Below, piece after piece: positions 61,669-64,000 of a stretch of 64,000 nucleotides of DNA (within the stretch, counting starts at the first letter, position 1; each line of letters begins with the position of its first letter). The translations under genes and the position numbers were made by a program. Under the pieces are notes generated by a model, which was given only the letters and a program-made list of their open reading frames with translations, did not search any database and had not been told where the DNA came from. This stretch comes from Ruania halotolerans (GTDB lineage Bacteria; Actinomycetota; Actinomycetes; Actinomycetales; Beutenbergiaceae): positions 3,545,380 through 3,609,379 of the forward strand of contig NZ_CP088017.1 of the NCBI RefSeq assembly GCF_021049285.1, written 5' to 3'.

Positions 61669-62451
61669 TCACAGTCCTACCCGGACCCGCAACCCCCGAT
61701 GATCCGAGATCGCCAGGCGAGGCGCAGACACCTCCAGCACCTCGCCGCCACGCAGGAGCACATGGTCGAGCTGGCGCCGTGGCGCGGCGGCTGGGTACGT
61801 CAGGGCTCGGGGCATCCGATACCCACGGGTGAGCGGATCGACCCAGGCAGGGTCGAGGTTCAGGTCACCGCACACCAGTGCGCGTCCGCGCGTGTGGCGA
61901 GCGAGATGTTCCATCGCGCGCAGAACCCAGAGCATCTGAAACGCCGCGACGGGGCCAGCGAGCGAGAGGTGCGTGGAGCAGACGGCGACGGGCCCGCCCG
62001 GGGCGTTCAGCACGGCAGCAAGCACACCACGGGGTTCGTCCTCCCATCGCGCCAGACGACCGGCCCGCACGCTGGGCAGCGATACCGGTACCCGGGGCAG
62101 GCGCGCGGTGAACCAGGCGAGCACCGGATACCGCGAGGCGATGGCGAGTCCGTAGGCCGGGCCAGGGTGGTCCCCTGCCTGGCCCGGAACGAGGTCCGCT
62201 CGAGACCCTCGGCGCACATCACCGGCGAGCGTGGCCGCGAAACGCACATGCGCCAGCCCCATCGCCGAGGCCACCACACGGGCCTGGTCGATACCAGCGC
62301 TGCGCGGTTGCCCCCGATCGACCTCCTGGAGCGCCACCACGTCCGCCCGCACCTCGGCGACGGCGCCCGCGAGCGCTGCCGTATCAGTGGGCAGACCAGA
62401 ATCGGCGCGCAGGCCACGCTGGAGGTTGAGGGTGAGAACGTCCAGGTTCAC
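61669..62451 (-). CDS. endonuclease/exonuclease/phosphatase family protein
   Basis: A 260-residue EEP-fold metal-dependent phosphoesterase. It has LTLNLQRGL (N-terminal strand), ALQEVDRGQ with the metal-binding Glu, CSTHLSL, ALVCGDLNLDP with the catalytic Asp/Asn, and SDHRGLRV with the final Asp-His. It is cytoplasmic; the substrate (nucleic acid, phospholipid or sugar phosphate) is unknown. The GTG start overlaps the msrB stop by 4 bases, so it is coupled to msrB. Confidence 0.9.
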   Translation of the reverse strand: MNLDVLTLNLQRGLRADSGLPTDTAALAGAVAEVRADVVALQEVDRGQPRSAGIDQARVVASAMGLAHVRFAATLAGDVRRGSRADLVPGQAGDHPGPAYGLAIASRYPVLAWFTARLPRVPVSLPSVRAGRLARWEDEPRGVLAAVLNAPGGPVAVCSTHLSLAGPVAAFQMLWVLRAMEHLARHTRGRALVCGDLNLDPAWVDPLTRGYRMPRALTYPAAAPRRQLDHVLLRGGEVLEVSAPRLAISDHRGLRVRVGL

Positions 62452-62864
62452 GCGCCGCCAGTGGGTTCGGCACCCTCGTCGAAGCTCAGCGAGACGGAGT
62501 TCATGCAGTACCGGTCTCCTGTGGGGGTCTGCGGAGCATCGGCGAAGACGTGGCCGAGGTGGGAGCCGCACTTGGCGCAGCGCACTTCGGTGCGGACCAT
62601 GCCGAGACTGCGGTCCTCGATGGTCTCGACCGCGTCGGAGTCCTCCGGGGCGTAGAAGCTGGGCCAGCCGCAGTGGGAGTCGAACTTGGTGGTGGAGCGG
62701 AATAGTTCGTTGCCACATGCGCGGCATCGGTACACGCCCACCCGGTTCTCGTGCAGAAGTTCCCCGGTACCGGCGCGCTCAGTGCCTGCCTCGCGCAACA
62801 CGGCGAACTCCTCGGCACTCAGTTCGGACCGCCACTGCTCCTCGGACTTGCTCACCTCGTACAT
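62448..62864 (-). CDS. msrB: peptide-methionine (R)-S-oxide reductase
   Basis: A 138-residue MsrB that repairs R-methionine sulfoxide in proteins. The zinc cysteines are Cys47/Cys50 and Cys96/Cys99, the catalytic Cys120 is in DRYCMNS (Met replaces the usual Ile), and the resolving Cys65 lies in SHCGWPSF. The ATG at 62864 (MYEVSKSEEQW) is the natural start. It forms an operon with the EEP gene that overlaps its stop. Confidence 0.96.
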   Translation of the reverse strand: MYEVSKSEEQWRSELSAEEFAVLREAGTERAGTGELLHENRVGVYRCRACGNELFRSTTKFDSHCGWPSFYAPEDSDAVETIEDRSLGMVRTEVRCAKCGSHLGHVFADAPQTPTGDRYCMNSVSLSFDEGAEPTGGA

Positions 62865-62965
62865 ATCCCTAGTGTCCCACCTCCCCACCACAGGGCACAG
62901 GGCGACTGCGCACCAGGCAGAATGGTCTCAGCAGCCGGCCGACCCCTTGGAGGAGTGCTCCCCAC

Positions 62966-63742
62966 ATGCGCGTGCTGATCACGAACGACGACGGAATCAC
63001 CTCCCCCGGCCTGGCGATACTCGCCCACGTGGCCGCCGATGCAGGGCATGAGGTTCTGGTGGCCCCGCCGAACCGCGAGTACTCGGGCTACAGCGCCGGT
63101 CTGAACGGTGAACAGGACGACGACGGCGAACTCCGCCGGACCCCGGGCCGGCCCCCGGGGCTACGCGAGGACATCGAGGCGATGGGCGTGCATGCCAGCC
63201 CTGCACTGATCGCCTACGTCGCCGGAATGGGTGGCCTGGGGCCGCGGCCGGACCTGGTGCTCTCCGGGATCAACCTCGGCCCGAATGTGGGGCCGGCGAT
63301 CCTGCATTCGGGCACCGTGGGTGCCGCCCTCTCGGCCGCGGCCCAGGGCATTCCGGCGGTGGCGTTCTCCAGCACCGGCCGGGAGATCGAACATGCCGAG
63401 ACCGCTATTGCCGTGGTGACCGAGGCGTTCCAGTGGGTGACCAATCATCCGCAGGACGGACGGGTGCTGAACATCAACATCCCTGATGTCCCGCGCGGCC
63501 AGCTGCGCGGGTTGCGCACCGCTCCCCCGGCCCGGTTCACCCTCGAGGAGGGTGAACGCGAGCGTCAGGTACGCGGCCTGCTGTTCAGCCCGTTCTCGGC
63601 CGACGCCGTCACCTTCGACCCGGACAGCGACGCCGGATTGCTCGCCAGGGGCTGGGCGACAGCCACTCTGCTGCGCTCGCACACCCACGATGGGACCGCG
63701 GCCACTATGCCCGGATTCGATACTCAGGAGGTTGGCCGATGA
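62966..63742 (+). CDS. surE: 5'/3'-nucleotidase SurE
   Basis: A 258-residue SurE-family nucleotide/polyphosphate phosphatase. The metal site NDDG (7-10) is at the N-terminus, followed by VAPPNREYSGYSAG and the conserved SGINLGPNVG with HSGTVGAA. It hydrolyses 5'- and 3'-mononucleotides and short polyphosphate. The ATG has GGAGGAG upstream. The stop overlaps the galE start (ATGA). Confidence 0.93.
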   Translation: MRVLITNDDGITSPGLAILAHVAADAGHEVLVAPPNREYSGYSAGLNGEQDDDGELRRTPGRPPGLREDIEAMGVHASPALIAYVAGMGGLGPRPDLVLSGINLGPNVGPAILHSGTVGAALSAAAQGIPAVAFSSTGREIEHAETAIAVVTEAFQWVTNHPQDGRVLNINIPDVPRGQLRGLRTAPPARFTLEEGERERQVRGLLFSPFSADAVTFDPDSDAGLLARGWATATLLRSHTHDGTAATMPGFDTQEVGR

Positions 63743-64000
63743 CATGGTTGGTGACCGGCGGCGCCGGATACATCGGTGCGCACGTGGTGCGCGCCTTCAC
63801 CCAGGCCGGGATCGACGTGGTCGTAGTCGATGATCTGTCCAGCGGGAAAGCCCCGTTCGTGCCCGACGGCGTCCCGTTCGAACAGGCATCGATCCTGGAG
63901 ACCGAGCGCCTCACCGAGGTGTTGCGCACACACGCGGTCCAGGGGGTGGTGCACGTGGCCGGGTTCAAGTACGCGGGGGTGAGCGTGCAGCGGCCGTTGC
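63739..64000 (+). CDS. galE: UDP-glucose 4-epimerase (3' end beyond window)
   Basis: The first 87 residues of an extended SDR. The NAD-binding start VTGGAGYIGAHVV is followed by VVVDDLSSG and, at the window edge, VVHVAGFKYAGVSV, the GalE pattern (H-x-AG-x-K). It interconverts UDP-glucose and UDP-galactose. The ATG has AGGAGG about 8 bases upstream and overlaps surE by 4 bases. Confidence 0.92.
   Translation, partial: MTWLVTGGAGYIGAHVVRAFTQAGIDVVVVDDLSSGKAPFVPDGVPFEQASILETERLTEVLRTHAVQGVVHVAGFKYAGVSVQRPL

Noticed and set aside
1-64000. CRISPR array, prophage or biosynthetic gene cluster
   Set aside because: No regularly spaced repeats, no phage structural genes and no PKS/NRPS or RiPP enzymes were found.

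Overview
The window is high-GC DNA with frequent GTG starts, many 1-4 bp gene overlaps and several putative leaderless genes. It carries a mycothiol synthase gene (mshD), a GlnR-type orphan regulator, ClpC, and the neighbour pair ppk-mutT1. Together these point to a free-living actinomycete. A Micrococcales lineage such as the Ruania/Beutenbergia/Bogoriella group is my inference. No rRNA, CRISPR array, integrase or transposase is visible. One tRNA (Lys, UUU) is present.

Layout. 1-6 kb: the 5' part of an L-ribulokinase gene behind a LacI-type regulator and operator, a membrane glutaredoxin-like protein, an ArsR/SRPBCC pair, a DEAD-box helicase and an SGNH hydrolase. 6-17 kb: clpC, an MFS exporter, then a long run of minus-strand housekeeping genes (macro domain, dtd, asparaginase, DUF2516, threonine aldolase, FUSC, YgfZ, nitrobindin-like), many of them overlapping. 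17-32 kb: a nitrogen/phosphate/mycothiol block with glnR, a DUF47-Pit low-affinity phosphate transporter, a lipoprotein, a nuclease-fold gene bracketed by two copies of a palindromic repeat, pstSCAB with a two-unit PHO box, mutT1, ppk and mshD. 32.5-37.8 kb: the assimilatory sulfate operon sir-cysH-cysD-cysN. It is preceded by a short, apparently leaderless reading frame ending Cys-Arg-Cys-Arg and a hairpin, and closed by a strong terminator. 38-45 kb: a sugar-lactone oxidase, a transglutaminase, a voltage-sensor-like membrane protein, tRNA-Lys, and an XRE regulator followed by an SDR-MFS-esterase operon. 45-52 kb: an ECF sigma/anti-sigma pair divergent from a secreted-repeat lipoprotein, an AraC regulator divergent from an NmrA/DUF1772 pair, and small membrane proteins. 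52-58 kb: a frameshifted GntR/LacI-type regulator before a Tat-exported family-8 polysaccharide lyase carrying an inserted accessory domain, a SecD-head lipoprotein, a SIMPL protein, and a 0.44 kb non-coding stretch with a 25-codon Leu-rich reading frame and two perfect hairpins. 58-64 kb: nagB, a HEAT protein next to a MerR-HEAT fusion, an EamA transporter, an EEP phosphatase, msrB, surE and the start of galE.

How the parts fit. Phosphate import (Pit, Pst), polyphosphate synthesis (Ppk), nucleotide clean-up (MutT1, SurE) and GlnR sit close together, as in other actinomycetes. Sulfate is activated by CysDN, reduced directly from APS by an iron-sulfur CysH, and taken to sulfide by Sir, which would feed cysteine and mycothiol (MshD). 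Family-8 lyase products containing amino sugars could feed NagB. The most novel-looking elements are the Cys-rich leader before sir, the paired palindromes around the nuclease-like gene, the tiny Leu-rich ORF with tandem hairpins, and the pore-less voltage-sensor protein.
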